A stretch of 64,000 bases of DNA, taken from NCBI RefSeq assembly GCF_017744045.1, contig NZ_JAGHRD010000001.1; one strand, given 5' to 3'. The notes under the pieces are model-generated. The model saw nothing but the letters and a program-made list of their open reading frames with translations, was not told where the DNA came from and did no database searches. The stretch comes from Pelagimonas sp017744045 (lineage in GTDB: Bacteria; Pseudomonadota; Alphaproteobacteria; Rhodobacterales; Rhodobacteraceae). Below, one piece after another: positions 24,385 through 33,217 of the stretch. Numbering within the stretch: the stretch's first letter is position 1; each line of letters begins with the position of its first letter. The position numbers and the translations under genes were made by a program.

Positions 24385-24945
24385 ATGAAAAAGCTGATCC
24401 TTCCCGCCGTTTTCGCCCTGAGCGCCACCCCGGCTCTCGCCGCTTCCGGCCCGTTTTGGTCGCTGGGCAATACCGACTTTGTCGTGCTGCTGGGCTTCCT
24501 GCTGTTCCTGGGTGTTCTGGCCTATTTCAAAGTGCCCGGAATGCTGGGCGGCATGCTGGACAAGCGCGCCGAAGGCATCCGCGACGAGCTGGACGAAGCA
24601 CGCAAACTGCGTGAAGAAGCCCAGACCCTGCTGGCCAGCTACGAGCGCAAGTCGCGCGAAGTTGCTGAGCAGGCAGAGCGCATCGTCGCTCATGCCAAGC
24701 AAGAGGCCGAACTGGCCGCTGAGCAGGCCAAAGAAGACATGAAGGCTTCGGTCGCCCGCCGTTTGGCAGCTGCTGAATCTCAGATTGCTTCTGCCGAAGC
24801 CAGCGCCGTCAAAGAGGTGCGCGATAGCGCAGCCCGCGTCGCCGTACTGGCCGCGCAAGATGTTGTGGCCGGCGAAATGACCGCCGCCTCCGCGAGCACC
24901 TTGATTGATGATGCAATCGCTGAGGTTGGTGCCAAGCTGCACTAA
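24385..24945 (+). CDS. atpF: F0F1 ATP synthase subunit b
   Basis: A 186-residue stalk subunit. Residues 1-19 look like a signal peptide (MKKLILPAVFALSATPALA), then a membrane helix, FVVLLGFLLFLGVLAYFKVP, and a coiled coil to the end. It starts three bases after the b' stop. A terminator follows at 24970, so F1 genes are not in this transcript and must lie elsewhere. Confidence 0.94.
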   Translation: MKKLILPAVFALSATPALAASGPFWSLGNTDFVVLLGFLLFLGVLAYFKVPGMLGGMLDKRAEGIRDELDEARKLREEAQTLLASYERKSREVAEQAERIVAHAKQEAELAAEQAKEDMKASVARRLAAAESQIASAEASAVKEVRDSAARVAVLAAQDVVAGEMTAASASTLIDDAIAEVGAKLH

Positions 24946-24969
24946 GCCGCTTTAAACACGCTACAAAAT

Positions 24970-25000
24970 GGCCTGGCCCTTTTGGTGCCGGGCCTTTTTT
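24970..25000 (+). terminator. Terminator of the F0 operon
   Basis: GGCCTGGC (24970-24977) pairs with GCCGGGCC (24987-24994), one G-U pair, followed by six T. It closes the atpI-B-E-X-F operon. Confidence 0.93.
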
Positions 25001-25023
25001 ATGGCCGCCCCCGCGGGCCTGAG

Positions 25024-25072
25024 GTTTCTTTGGGCCTCAAATATCCCGGGGTGAATTGCCGCCTCGCGGCAA
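25024..25072. repeat. Dispersed intergenic repeat family A, copy 2 (divergent)
   Basis: Contains GTTTCTTTGGGCCTCAAATA and CCCGGGGTGAA followed by hairpin TTGCCGC/GCGGCAA, the same layout as copies at 10760 and 43650 with more changes. A second hairpin, GGGGC/GCCCC, follows. Confidence 0.55.
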
Positions 25073-25244
25073 GAGGGGCAGCGCCCCTTCCGCCCCCTTA
25101 CCAGCAAAGCCAGGGTTGTGGACTGACAGACACTCTGACTTGGCGAAAAATCTCACCTGTCTTTTCTTGACGCAGCCCCACATATAGGATCAAAGCAGCG
25201 TTCTACAGGCATATCTGGACCAATCCCAAGCAAAGAGGCGCAGC

Positions 25245-26054
25245 GTGGCACATACGATCGTTGTCGGAAACGAAAAGGGCGGAGCGGGGAAATCCACTGT
25301 CTCCATGCATGTGGCCACGGCCCTGTCGCGCATGGGGCACCGCGTTGGCGCGTTGGATCTTGACCTGCGCCAAAAGACCATGGCGCGCTACCTCGAAAAC
25401 CGCCGCAAATATCTGGATGCTCAGGGCCTTGATCTGCCCACACCGATCTATGTCGATCTCCCGGCGACCGAGGCGCAAAACGCGGCTGACGGCGAAAAGG
25501 CCTATGATACCCGCCTCAGCCAAGCGGTTGCTGAGTTGGAAACGCAATCGGATTTCATCGTGATCGATTGCCCCGGATCGCATACTCGGCTGGCGCAAGT
25601 CGCCCATTCTCTGGCGGATACCTTGATCACACCGCTCAATGACAGCTTCGTCGATTTTGACCTGCTGGCCAAGATCGACAGTGACGGGGAAAAGATCCTC
25701 GGCCCCTCGGTCTATTCTGAAATGGTCTGGTCGGCGCGACAATTGCGGGCGCAGGCTGGTTTGCAGCCGATTGACTGGATCGTGCTGCGTAACCGGCTTG
25801 GGGCCCAGCAGATGGTCAACAAGAAAAAGATGGAAAGCGCCGTGACACGGTTGGCCAAAAGGATCGGGTTCCGCGTGGCTCCGGGCTTTAACGAGCGGGT
25901 GATCTTTCGAGAATTGTTCCCGCGCGGCCTGACATTGCTTGATCTGCGCGATATTGGCGTCAAGCAGCTCAACATCTCGAATATCGCCGCGCGTCAGGAG
26001 CTTCGAGACCTGATCAAAGCGCTGAACCTGCCCGGGGTCACTGTCGATTTTTGA
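25245..26054 (+). CDS. mipZ: Division-plane positioning ATPase MipZ
   Basis: A 269-residue ParA-like ATPase that forms a polar gradient with ParB and blocks FtsZ away from midcell in alphaproteobacteria. The deviant Walker A is KGGAGKST (11-18), and the segments FIVIDCPGSHTRLAQVAHSLADTLITPLND and WIVLRNRLG are characteristic. It starts at GTG 25245 with AAAGAGGCGC upstream. It stands alone between two terminators. Confidence 0.92.
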   Translation: MAHTIVVGNEKGGAGKSTVSMHVATALSRMGHRVGALDLDLRQKTMARYLENRRKYLDAQGLDLPTPIYVDLPATEAQNAADGEKAYDTRLSQAVAELETQSDFIVIDCPGSHTRLAQVAHSLADTLITPLNDSFVDFDLLAKIDSDGEKILGPSVYSEMVWSARQLRAQAGLQPIDWIVLRNRLGAQQMVNKKKMESAVTRLAKRIGFRVAPGFNERVIFRELFPRGLTLLDLRDIGVKQLNISNIAARQELRDLIKALNLPGVTVDF

Positions 26055-26088
26055 TCGCTACGCCCCAACGCGTTCGCCAAATTAAAAA

Positions 26089-26115
26089 GGGCCGGGGATC
26101 AACCCGGCCCGTTTT
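26089..26115. terminator. Bidirectional terminator between convergent mipZ and 26118 gene
   Basis: GGGCCGGG (26089-26096) pairs with CCCGGCCC (26103-26110). T-run GTTTTC follows on the plus strand, and TTTTTAATT on the minus strand. It serves both genes. Confidence 0.93.
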
Positions 26116-26117
26116 CG

Positions 26118-27326
26118 TTACTCCGCAGGGACAGCCTGCACCGGACTTTGGCCAAAGTGCTGACGACCCAGGCGCAACACCAGAGCAATCGCGATGATCT
26201 GCGCGATGATGGCCAGACCCGTGACGCTCCAATAGGCGATGCCGAATTTGGCGATCAGGCCAGAGGCGACGAGCCCTTTGTTCACAAAGAAATGGATCAT
26301 CACCGACAGGGCAACCGCTGGGCAGACCAAGGCGTAGGACCCCGGAGACGTTTTGGTTCCGGTGACAAAGTCGTCGAAATAGCCCTGCGCCTTCAACACA
26401 ACCCAGCCCAGCCCGAGAAAGGCCAATTGGATCGCCAGCAGGCGGGTCAGAAAGATCATGGTTTCCCCGTCACTGCCATGCACATTCAATGTGGTGTGCA
26501 ACCCATGGTTCTGACGCAGGAACATGATGCCCAACACGGTCACAATCGGCACGATGATCATCAATGTCGGCCCGGCTTCGCGCGCTGTGCCATGTTGCAA
26601 CATCGAGGAAACCGCCGAGGACGCAGCAAGAACCGTGTAGAGAATTGCGGTGACGCCAAGGATGGTCGACAGCACCAGGGACAGGCCAACGGTGGCGGGA
26701 TTCGTGCTCATCGCGGCGGGCGCGGCGAAACCGACAGCCACCATGGAAACGGCAAACGCCGGCAAAAGCTGGGCAAAGCTGTTATGCGCCGTGACATCAA
26801 ACACGCCACCCTTGCTCAGAACCCGCCCTAGAAAGCGTCCGATCAACCGTGCGGCCAGCACGCCAATTGCGGCAAAGGCGATCATCGCGAGGGGAAAGAG
26901 GTATTCGACCACGCTCCACAGGCCCGGCACAAAGACCAGCCCGACAATGAACATGGCGTTCACGGTCATGGCCAGAGCCAAGGGCATGGCCAGCAGCGTG
27001 GATTCGGCATTGGACTGCACGAGCTTTTGATAGGCATCGGTCTGTTTGAACCGCCCCAATGCGGACAGGTTCCAAAGCAGCAGGCGCACATTCTGAAAGG
27101 CAAAGAAGGCGATCCCGATCCAAGCCGTGACGATGGCCGCCTGCATCCATGGGCTGCCCGAGGAAAAGGCAGCCATGATGTCTTCGAAAATCGGCACCGG
27201 GCGGCCCTTATGCGGGACCCAGAACATCAGGAACATGAAAAAAGAAACTGTCACCCCGCCTGCGCCAAGCGAAGCCAGAAAGTAGAGCGGAGAGTAGCTG
27301 TCCGCTGGTTTTGTGTGCGTGGCCAT
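26118..27326 (-). CDS. Multi-span membrane protein, TsoY-like, probable sulfide-stress gene
   Basis: A 402-residue inner-membrane protein with about ten hydrophobic segments. It has a single cysteine, Cys335, in SYALVCPAVAL. I recall a family named TsoY with Sec or Cys at such a motif, and this fits, though the transported substrate is unknown. ATG 27326 has GGAGG upstream. Two ATTC-N8-GAAT inverted repeats precede it, the pattern recalled for SqrR/BigR persulfide-sensing repressors. I favour a sulfur-compound role; a tellurite/dicarboxylate-type transporter cannot be excluded. Confidence 0.7.
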   Translation of the reverse strand: MATHTKPADSYSPLYFLASLGAGGVTVSFFMFLMFWVPHKGRPVPIFEDIMAAFSSGSPWMQAAIVTAWIGIAFFAFQNVRLLLWNLSALGRFKQTDAYQKLVQSNAESTLLAMPLALAMTVNAMFIVGLVFVPGLWSVVEYLFPLAMIAFAAIGVLAARLIGRFLGRVLSKGGVFDVTAHNSFAQLLPAFAVSMVAVGFAAPAAMSTNPATVGLSLVLSTILGVTAILYTVLAASSAVSSMLQHGTAREAGPTLMIIVPIVTVLGIMFLRQNHGLHTTLNVHGSDGETMIFLTRLLAIQLAFLGLGWVVLKAQGYFDDFVTGTKTSPGSYALVCPAVALSVMIHFFVNKGLVASGLIAKFGIAYWSVTGLAIIAQIIAIALVLRLGRQHFGQSPVQAVPAE

Positions 27327-27342
27327 GAGGGCCTCCATTAAC

Positions 27343-27383
27343 ATTCTGAATATGGAATGTAATATATATTCCAAAATCGGAAT
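27343..27383. promoter_or_regulatory. Two SqrR/BigR-like boxes (ATTC-N8-GAAT)
   Basis: Box 1 is ATTC (27343-27346), eight bases, GAAT (27355-27358). Box 2 is ATTC (27368-27371), eight bases, GAAT (27380-27383). Both fit exactly, with centres 25 bases apart, in AT-rich DNA before the gene starting at 27326. Each could bind a persulfide-responsive repressor dimer. Confidence 0.7.
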
Positions 27384-27475
27384 GTAAATATGTAATTTCT
27401 GGAATATGTTTTTTACCCGGTCGTCTCTTCTGGGTCGTTAACCAGAAAGTAACCAAGGTTGCTTATCGATGAATC

Positions 27476-27868
27476 ATGCGTAGATGGTTGCCTTTCCTCA
27501 TTCTTTTACTCGGGGCCTGTGATGCGGCAGGCCCCGGGTTTCGCGGCATTCCCGGGATTGAGCGCGAATATGACGGGTCCAGTTTCACGCTCCGGCGCAA
27601 TGGCGATGTTGTTGAGGCGATTCGCACCTCGCCGGAATGGCTCCCCAGATTTCCCGACGTGTCTGCCAAAGCGGCACATCTGGCTCATATGGAAACCGGC
27701 TGCGATCCGGTTTGGGTCGATGGTGATGAATCCATGATGCGCGTTGGGCTGAAATGCGAGGGGCGCAAGGCCCCCAAACGCCCCCGTAAAAGGCGCACAA
27801 TCTTTTGCGAAATCGGCGATCTGTGGCAAAGCGGGGAAAGCATCTCGGGCTACATGACCTGTGGATAA
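27476..27868 (+). CDS. Hypothetical lipoprotein
   Basis: A 130-residue protein with a lipoprotein signal: LLLGAC (lipobox, acylated Cys15) after a short positive start. The mature part contains four more Cys (TGCDP, KCEG, FCEIG and the near-terminal TCG) that could form disulfides, and a basic stretch RKAPKRPRKRR. Family not recognised. Confidence 0.72.
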   Translation: MRRWLPFLILLLGACDAAGPGFRGIPGIEREYDGSSFTLRRNGDVVEAIRTSPEWLPRFPDVSAKAAHLAHMETGCDPVWVDGDESMMRVGLKCEGRKAPKRPRKRRTIFCEIGDLWQSGESISGYMTCG

Positions 27869-27996
27869 CCCTATGCCGACCCCGCAATATCTTGTGGAGA
27901 AGTGGCAGCAAACCGCCAAATAGACGTATATTTCGTTGACTCACAGGGGCTCGCCCGCCCAATCTGACTGCCAACAGTGGAATCAGGGCAGGCCTT

Positions 27997-30900
27997 TTGC
28001 GATTCAACAAACTCAGACTGACGGGCTTCAAAAGCTTTGTGGACCCAACCGATCTTGTCATCGCCGATGGCCTGACCGGTGTTGTGGGCCCAAATGGCTG
28101 TGGCAAGTCCAACCTGCTTGAGGCGTTGCGCTGGGTCATGGGCGAAACTCGCGCCAAAGCCATGCGTGGCGGCGGGATGGAGGATGTGATCTTTGCCGGG
28201 GCCGCAACCCGCCCGGCGCGCAACTTTGCCGAAGTGCTGCTGACCATCGACAATAGCGAACGCCTCGCCCCGGCGGGGTTCAATGACAGCGACATGCTGG
28301 AAATCACCCGTCGCATCACCCGCGATGTGGGCAGCGCCTACAAGGTGAACTCAAAAGACACGCGCGCCCGCGATGTTCAGATGTTGTTCGCCGATGCCTC
28401 GACCGGGGCGCACAGCCCGGCTTTGGTCCGGCAGGGGCAGATTTCCGAGTTGATCAACGCCAAGCCCAAGAACCGCCGCAAGGTTCTTGAAGACGCGGCT
28501 GGGATTGGTGGGCTCTACCAGCGACGTCACGAGGCCGAGCTAAAGCTCAAGAATGCCGAGGCCAATCTGCTGCGCGTCGATGATGTGGTGGAACAACTGG
28601 CCGGGCAATTGGGGCAACTGGCCCGTCAGGCCCGTCAGGCCGCACGCTACCGCGCCATTGGCGAAGAGCTGCGCCAGTCCGAAGGCATGTTGCTCTATCG
28701 CCGTTGGCGCGAGGCCGAAGAGGCACGCCTGGTCGCGCAGGATCAGTTGCGCGAAATGATCCAGCACGCGGCGCAGGCGGAAAAGATCGTGCGCGCGGCG
28801 GCGGCTTTGCGGGTCGAAAGCGAAGACGCCCTGCCCCCCCTGCGCGAGGAAGAGGCCATCGCCGCCGCGATCCTGCAACGCCTTGTTGTGCAGCGTGACG
28901 CCCTGTCGGATCAGGAAAAACGCGCGGTGGAAACCATCGCAACGCTGAAACGTAGGATCGAACAGCTTGATCGCGACATGGAGCGCGAAGCCGGTCTCAA
29001 CCACGATGCGGGCGAAACGATCAAACAGCTGGAATGGGAGGCCCGCGAGCTTGAGAAAGCCGCTGAAGGTCACGAAGATCGGCTGGAGGAGGCCTCGGAT
29101 GCGGCCTCTGAGGCGGCCAGCATCTTGCATGAGCGCGAGGCAGACCTGTCACAGCGCACCGAAGATGTGGCGCGTCTTGCCGCCCGCCACCAATCGGCGC
29201 AGCGCTTTGTTGCTGATAGCCGCAAAGCCATGGGTCGCGCCGAGGCCGAGGTTACCCGCGCGCGCCAAACTGTGGGGCAGGCGACCCTGACCTTGCAAGG
29301 CGCGGGCGAGGCGGCAGAGGCCGCTGAACAGGCGCAGGATGACGCGCAAGCCATGGCCGAACGCGCCGAAGAGCTGCTGGCCAATGCCGAAGAGGCCCGC
29401 ACCGAAACCCAATCGCGTGAGGCGGAGGCGCGGGCAGAACGGTCCGAGGCTGAGGGCGAGATGAACGCGCTGCGGGCCGAGGTCACGGCCCTTGCCCGGC
29501 TTTTGGAACGCGACACGGCCGAGGGCGGCCAGATCCTGGATCGGTTGCAGGTCGAACAAGGTTTTGAAAAAGCGCTCGGCGCGGCCTTGGCCGATGATCT
29601 GCGCGCCCCGCAGGTCGAGGTGGATGGCCGGACCGGCTGGTCCGAATTGCCAGCCTATGCCGAAAACCAGCCGCTGCCCGAGGGCGTCACGCCTTTGTCG
29701 CGGCATGTTTCAGTGCCTGATGTTCTGGCCCGCCGTATGGATCAGATCGGTCTGGTTGGCTCGGATGATGGCCCGCGTTTGCAAGAGCATCTGAAACCCG
29801 GCCAGCGCCTTGTCACCCTCGAAGGGGATTTGTGGCGTTGGGACGGGTTTCGCGCTTGGGCCGAAGATCAGCCCTCAGCCGCCGCGCTGCGTTTGGAGCA
29901 GCTCAACCGGCTTGAGGCATTGAAACAGGAAATGGCCGAGGCGACGGCGCATCTGGACGGCACCCGCGCCGCCCATGAGGCCTTGCAGGCGCGTTTGGCC
30001 GAACTCACCGCCGCCGACAAATCCGCGCGCGAGGCGCGGCGTCAGGCCGACCAGCAACTCACCGCCGCCAATCGTGCCTATAACCGCGCCGAAGCGGACC
30101 GTGACATGGCCGAAAGCAAGCTGGAAAGCGCCACACTCTCCGTGCGCCGCTATGAGGAAGAGATCGCCACCGCGCAGGAACAGCTGACCGAGGCCGAGCG
30201 CGGATTGTCCGAGCTTGATGACCTCGACGAGGCGCGCGGTCAGGTTGAAGACATCAAAATGACCGTCGAAGCGGCGCGTATGACCATGATGGCCAAACGC
30301 TCTGCCCATGATGAGCTACGCCGCGAAGGCGAAGCACGGGTTGGCCGCCGTCAACAGGTGACCAAGGAACTCTCGGGCTGGCGTCACCGTCTCGATACTG
30401 CTGAAAAGCGTGCGGGCGAGCTGGCAGATCGCAAAGAGGCCAGCCTTGAAGAGCTGGAAGAGGCGATCACCGTCCCTGATGAGCTTGCGGAAAAGCGCGA
30501 TGAGCTGTCGGGCGGAATCGAAGAGGCTGAGGCGCGCAAGGCCGAGGCCACAGATGCGCTCAGCGTCGCCGAAAGCGCGCTGCGCAACGCCATTGCCGAA
30601 GAGCGTGACGCAGAACGTCTGGCCAGCGAAGCCCGCGAAACCCGCGCCCGTGCCGAGGCCCGCGCCGAAGCCGCGCAGGAAACCGTTTCGGCCGCTGCCG
30701 AGCGCATCGCCGAAGACCTCGATTGTGGCCCTGAACAACTGCTGGAACAGCTTGGCACATTGCCCGAAGACATGCCTGCCTCCGAGCAGATCGAACAGGA
30801 TGTCGGGCGCCTGAAACGCCAGCGCGACGCCCTGGGGGCCGTGAACCTGCGCGCCGAAGAGGATGCCAAAGAGGTCCAGACCGAGCATGACGAATTGGTT

Positions 30901-31452
30901 CAGGAGAAGGCTGACCTTGAGGAAGCCATCCGCACCCTGCGCACCGGTATTGCCAGCCTCAACAAAGAGGGGCGCGAACGTCTGTTGACGGCCTTTGAGC
31001 AGGTCAATGCCAACTTCTCCATGCTTTTCACCCATCTCTTTGGCGGCGGCGAGGCCAATCTGGTCATGGTCGAAAGCGATGATCCGCTTGAGGCTGGTCT
31101 GGAAATCATGTGCCAACCGCCGGGCAAAAAGCTCTCGACTCTCAGCCTGTTGTCAGGCGGCGAACAGACCCTCACGGCGCTGGCGTTGATCTTTGGCGTT
31201 TTCCTCGCCAACCCGGCCCCGATCTGTGTGCTCGACGAGGTCGACGCTCCGCTGGATGACGCCAATGTGACGCGTATGTGTGACATGCTGGACGAGATGT
31301 GCCGCCGCACCGATACGCGCTTTTTGATCATCACCCACCATGCTGTGACCATGGCCCGTATGGACCGGCTGTTTGGGGTGACCATGCAGGAACAGGGTGT
31401 CAGCCAATTGGTCTCGGTCGATCTGAAAAAAGCAGAAAAACTGGTCGCATAA
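27997..31452 (+). CDS. smc: Chromosome segregation protein SMC
   Basis: A 1151-residue condensin ATPase. Walker A GPNGCGKS is at 31-38. Long coiled coils flank a hinge near residues 508-630. The C-terminal head carries LSGGEQ (about 1052) and VLDEVDAPLDD (Walker B). It starts with TTG at 27997. The length and domain order are complete, and no ScpA/ScpB gene is adjacent. Confidence 0.95.
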   Translation: MRFNKLRLTGFKSFVDPTDLVIADGLTGVVGPNGCGKSNLLEALRWVMGETRAKAMRGGGMEDVIFAGAATRPARNFAEVLLTIDNSERLAPAGFNDSDMLEITRRITRDVGSAYKVNSKDTRARDVQMLFADASTGAHSPALVRQGQISELINAKPKNRRKVLEDAAGIGGLYQRRHEAELKLKNAEANLLRVDDVVEQLAGQLGQLARQARQAARYRAIGEELRQSEGMLLYRRWREAEEARLVAQDQLREMIQHAAQAEKIVRAAAALRVESEDALPPLREEEAIAAAILQRLVVQRDALSDQEKRAVETIATLKRRIEQLDRDMEREAGLNHDAGETIKQLEWEARELEKAAEGHEDRLEEASDAASEAASILHEREADLSQRTEDVARLAARHQSAQRFVADSRKAMGRAEAEVTRARQTVGQATLTLQGAGEAAEAAEQAQDDAQAMAERAEELLANAEEARTETQSREAEARAERSEAEGEMNALRAEVTALARLLERDTAEGGQILDRLQVEQGFEKALGAALADDLRAPQVEVDGRTGWSELPAYAENQPLPEGVTPLSRHVSVPDVLARRMDQIGLVGSDDGPRLQEHLKPGQRLVTLEGDLWRWDGFRAWAEDQPSAAALRLEQLNRLEALKQEMAEATAHLDGTRAAHEALQARLAELTAADKSAREARRQADQQLTAANRAYNRAEADRDMAESKLESATLSVRRYEEEIATAQEQLTEAERGLSELDDLDEARGQVEDIKMTVEAARMTMMAKRSAHDELRREGEARVGRRQQVTKELSGWRHRLDTAEKRAGELADRKEASLEELEEAITVPDELAEKRDELSGGIEEAEARKAEATDALSVAESALRNAIAEERDAERLASEARETRARAEARAEAAQETVSAAAERIAEDLDCGPEQLLEQLGTLPEDMPASEQIEQDVGRLKRQRDALGAVNLRAEEDAKEVQTEHDELVQEKADLEEAIRTLRTGIASLNKEGRERLLTAFEQVNANFSMLFTHLFGGGEANLVMVESDDPLEAGLEIMCQPPGKKLSTLSLLSGGEQTLTALALIFGVFLANPAPICVLDEVDAPLDDANVTRMCDMLDEMCRRTDTRFLIITHHAVTMARMDRLFGVTMQEQGVSQLVSVDLKKAEKLVA

Positions 31453-31505
31453 TCGTGACGAAGCCGTTGGCTCCGGTTAGGGTATCCTGACATTCGGAGG
31501 TGCCC

Positions 31506-31859
31506 ATGCGCGTGACCCTGACATTTCTGATGCTATTGGCCGCCCCGGTCTGGGCGCAAAGCTTTGTCCTCAAAAGCGGAGATGCCGCCTTTGAATATGC
31601 CGAGCTGGATCAACGGCTGCGCGGTCAGGTTTTGACATTCTTTGATGATGGCCAGTCGAAATATTATGAGGACGGGCGGTATAGCTATACCTATGCCAAT
31701 GATGGCGGCACGGCCTACGGCTATTGGGATATCAACCCGGCAGGCGCGGTCTGTATCCAGTTTCTCAACGAACAAACCCGCTGCGATATGTATGTCAAAA
31801 ATGGCGACCGGATGATCCTGATCACCGAAGAAGGCCACCGCTTTCCCGTGCGCCCCTAG
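31506..31859 (+). CDS. Hypothetical periplasmic protein
   Basis: A 117-residue protein. The signal peptide is MRVTLTFLMLLAAPVWA, cleaved before QSFVLKSGD. The mature part is aromatic and acidic (FFDDGQSKYYEDGRYSYTY) with two Cys (AVCIQF, TRCDMY). ATG 31506 has GGAGG five bases upstream. No recognised domain. Confidence 0.75.
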   Translation: MRVTLTFLMLLAAPVWAQSFVLKSGDAAFEYAELDQRLRGQVLTFFDDGQSKYYEDGRYSYTYANDGGTAYGYWDINPAGAVCIQFLNEQTRCDMYVKNGDRMILITEEGHRFPVRP

Positions 31860-31868
31860 GCTGCCTTG

Positions 31869-32750
31869 ATGAAGCTTTTCCTGCTGACCACTTTGACCAT
31901 GGTGGCCTTTGCCGCCAATTCCCTTTTGACCCGCGCCGGGGTGTTCGGGGCCGGGTTGGATACCGAAAGCTTTGCCATGCTGCGGCTCATGTCAGGGGCT
32001 TTTGCACTGATGGCGCTGTGCCGGTTAAACGGCATCCGCATTCAGGGCTTTGGCTGGAAACGGGTGGTCAGCGTCTTTGGCCTCGCGCTCTATATTATTG
32101 GCTTCACCGATGCCTATCTGGTCATGGATGCCGGGATTGGCGCGTTGTTGCTCTTTGGCACGGTGCAGGTGACCATGTTTCTCGGCGCGGTTCTGGCACG
32201 CGAAACCCTGCCACCGCTCAGGATTGTTGGCTCGGCCCTGGCCTTTGGTGGCTTGGTCTATCTCGTCTGGCCCTGGCAGGATATTTCCCGCTACCCGATT
32301 GGCGTTTTGATGATGATCGCGGCGGGCATTGGTTGGGGCATCTATTCGCTCGCCGGTCGCGGCAGCGCTGCGCCTCTGGCTGACACCGCCGCCAATTTCC
32401 TTTTGGCCTGCTTGGTTGTCCCGCTGGTGTTCTGGGCCATGGGGGCCGACATGCCCATGCTGGCCGCGCGTGCCGAGAACTGGGCTGGCATTGGCTATGC
32501 GGTGGCCAGTGGCGCGGTGGCCTCGGGTCTTGGCTATGCGCTGTGGTTCCACGTCCTGCCCCAGCTTCAGGCGAGCATCGCCGCCGTTGCCCAGCTCACC
32601 GTGCCGCCCATCGCCATGGCGGGCGGGATGCTGTTTCTGGGCGAAGCGCTGACCTTGAAGTTCACCATCGCCTCGGTTGTCATTCTGGGCGGCGTCGCCC
32701 TGTCTGTCTTGGGTCCGCGCTACTTGGTCAAAAGCTCCAACGCATCATAA
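31869..32750 (+). CDS. DMT-family (EamA) transporter
   Basis: A 293-residue exporter-like protein with ten hydrophobic segments. EamA repeat 1 opens MKLFLLTTLTMVAFAANSLL; repeat 2 follows YPIGVLMMIAAGIGWGIYSL. The TTG just before the ATG is not needed. It starts 10 bases after the previous gene, and its 3' end overlaps the convergent Nudix gene by 31 bases. Confidence 0.85.
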   Translation: MKLFLLTTLTMVAFAANSLLTRAGVFGAGLDTESFAMLRLMSGAFALMALCRLNGIRIQGFGWKRVVSVFGLALYIIGFTDAYLVMDAGIGALLLFGTVQVTMFLGAVLARETLPPLRIVGSALAFGGLVYLVWPWQDISRYPIGVLMMIAAGIGWGIYSLAGRGSAAPLADTAANFLLACLVVPLVFWAMGADMPMLAARAENWAGIGYAVASGAVASGLGYALWFHVLPQLQASIAAVAQLTVPPIAMAGGMLFLGEALTLKFTIASVVILGGVALSVLGPRYLVKSSNAS

Positions 32751-33163
32751 GCGATCGTTTCAGACCAGGGGATATGGCGCAGGCTATCGGGTTTCAGATG
32801 CAACCCCTGCACCTCGTCCCGCGAAAAGAACCGCCGCTTGGTCACCACCCCTTCGGGATCGGTCCACGCCGGTGGCAAGGCGCTGGTCAATTGGCAGCGA
32901 AAGAAGATCTCGACCTGATGGAACCCATCCGCCGGATTGTGGAATTCATTGACCAGACAAGGCGCACCGACCGTCACCGACAGCCCGCATTCCTCCATGA
33001 TCTCGCGCGCCAGATTATCCGGCAAGGATTGCCCTTTCTCGACACCGCCCCCCGGCGCGCACCACAGATCCGACACCCCACCAGGCCAAGCATTGACTAA
33101 AAGCAGACGGTCGTCCTGCAACAGGACGCCACGTACGGCCAGCCGAATGGGGCGATTGGTCAT
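32720..33163 (-). CDS. NUDIX hydrolase
   Basis: A 147-residue enzyme hydrolysing a nucleoside diphosphate linked to another moiety. The Nudix box reads GGVEKGQSLPDNLAREIMEECGL in two parts: the G-x5 arm, then REIMEECG with the metal-binding Glu pair. The first Glu of the consensus is Gln (KGQSLP). Substrate cannot be read. Convergent overlap with the DMT gene. Confidence 0.85.
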   Translation of the reverse strand: MTNRPIRLAVRGVLLQDDRLLLVNAWPGGVSDLWCAPGGGVEKGQSLPDNLAREIMEECGLSVTVGAPCLVNEFHNPADGFHQVEIFFRCQLTSALPPAWTDPEGVVTKRRFFSRDEVQGLHLKPDSLRHIPWSETIAYDALELLTK

Positions 33164-33217
33164 GTGCTCTCCTTTTGCCCCTTTCCTACGGGGGCCGGGG
33201 TGCTTATTTCAAGCGCC

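Noticed and set aside
23773..24942. 389-residue minus-strand frame
   Set aside because: Antisense to atp b' and b genes, which have clear domains and ribosome sites.
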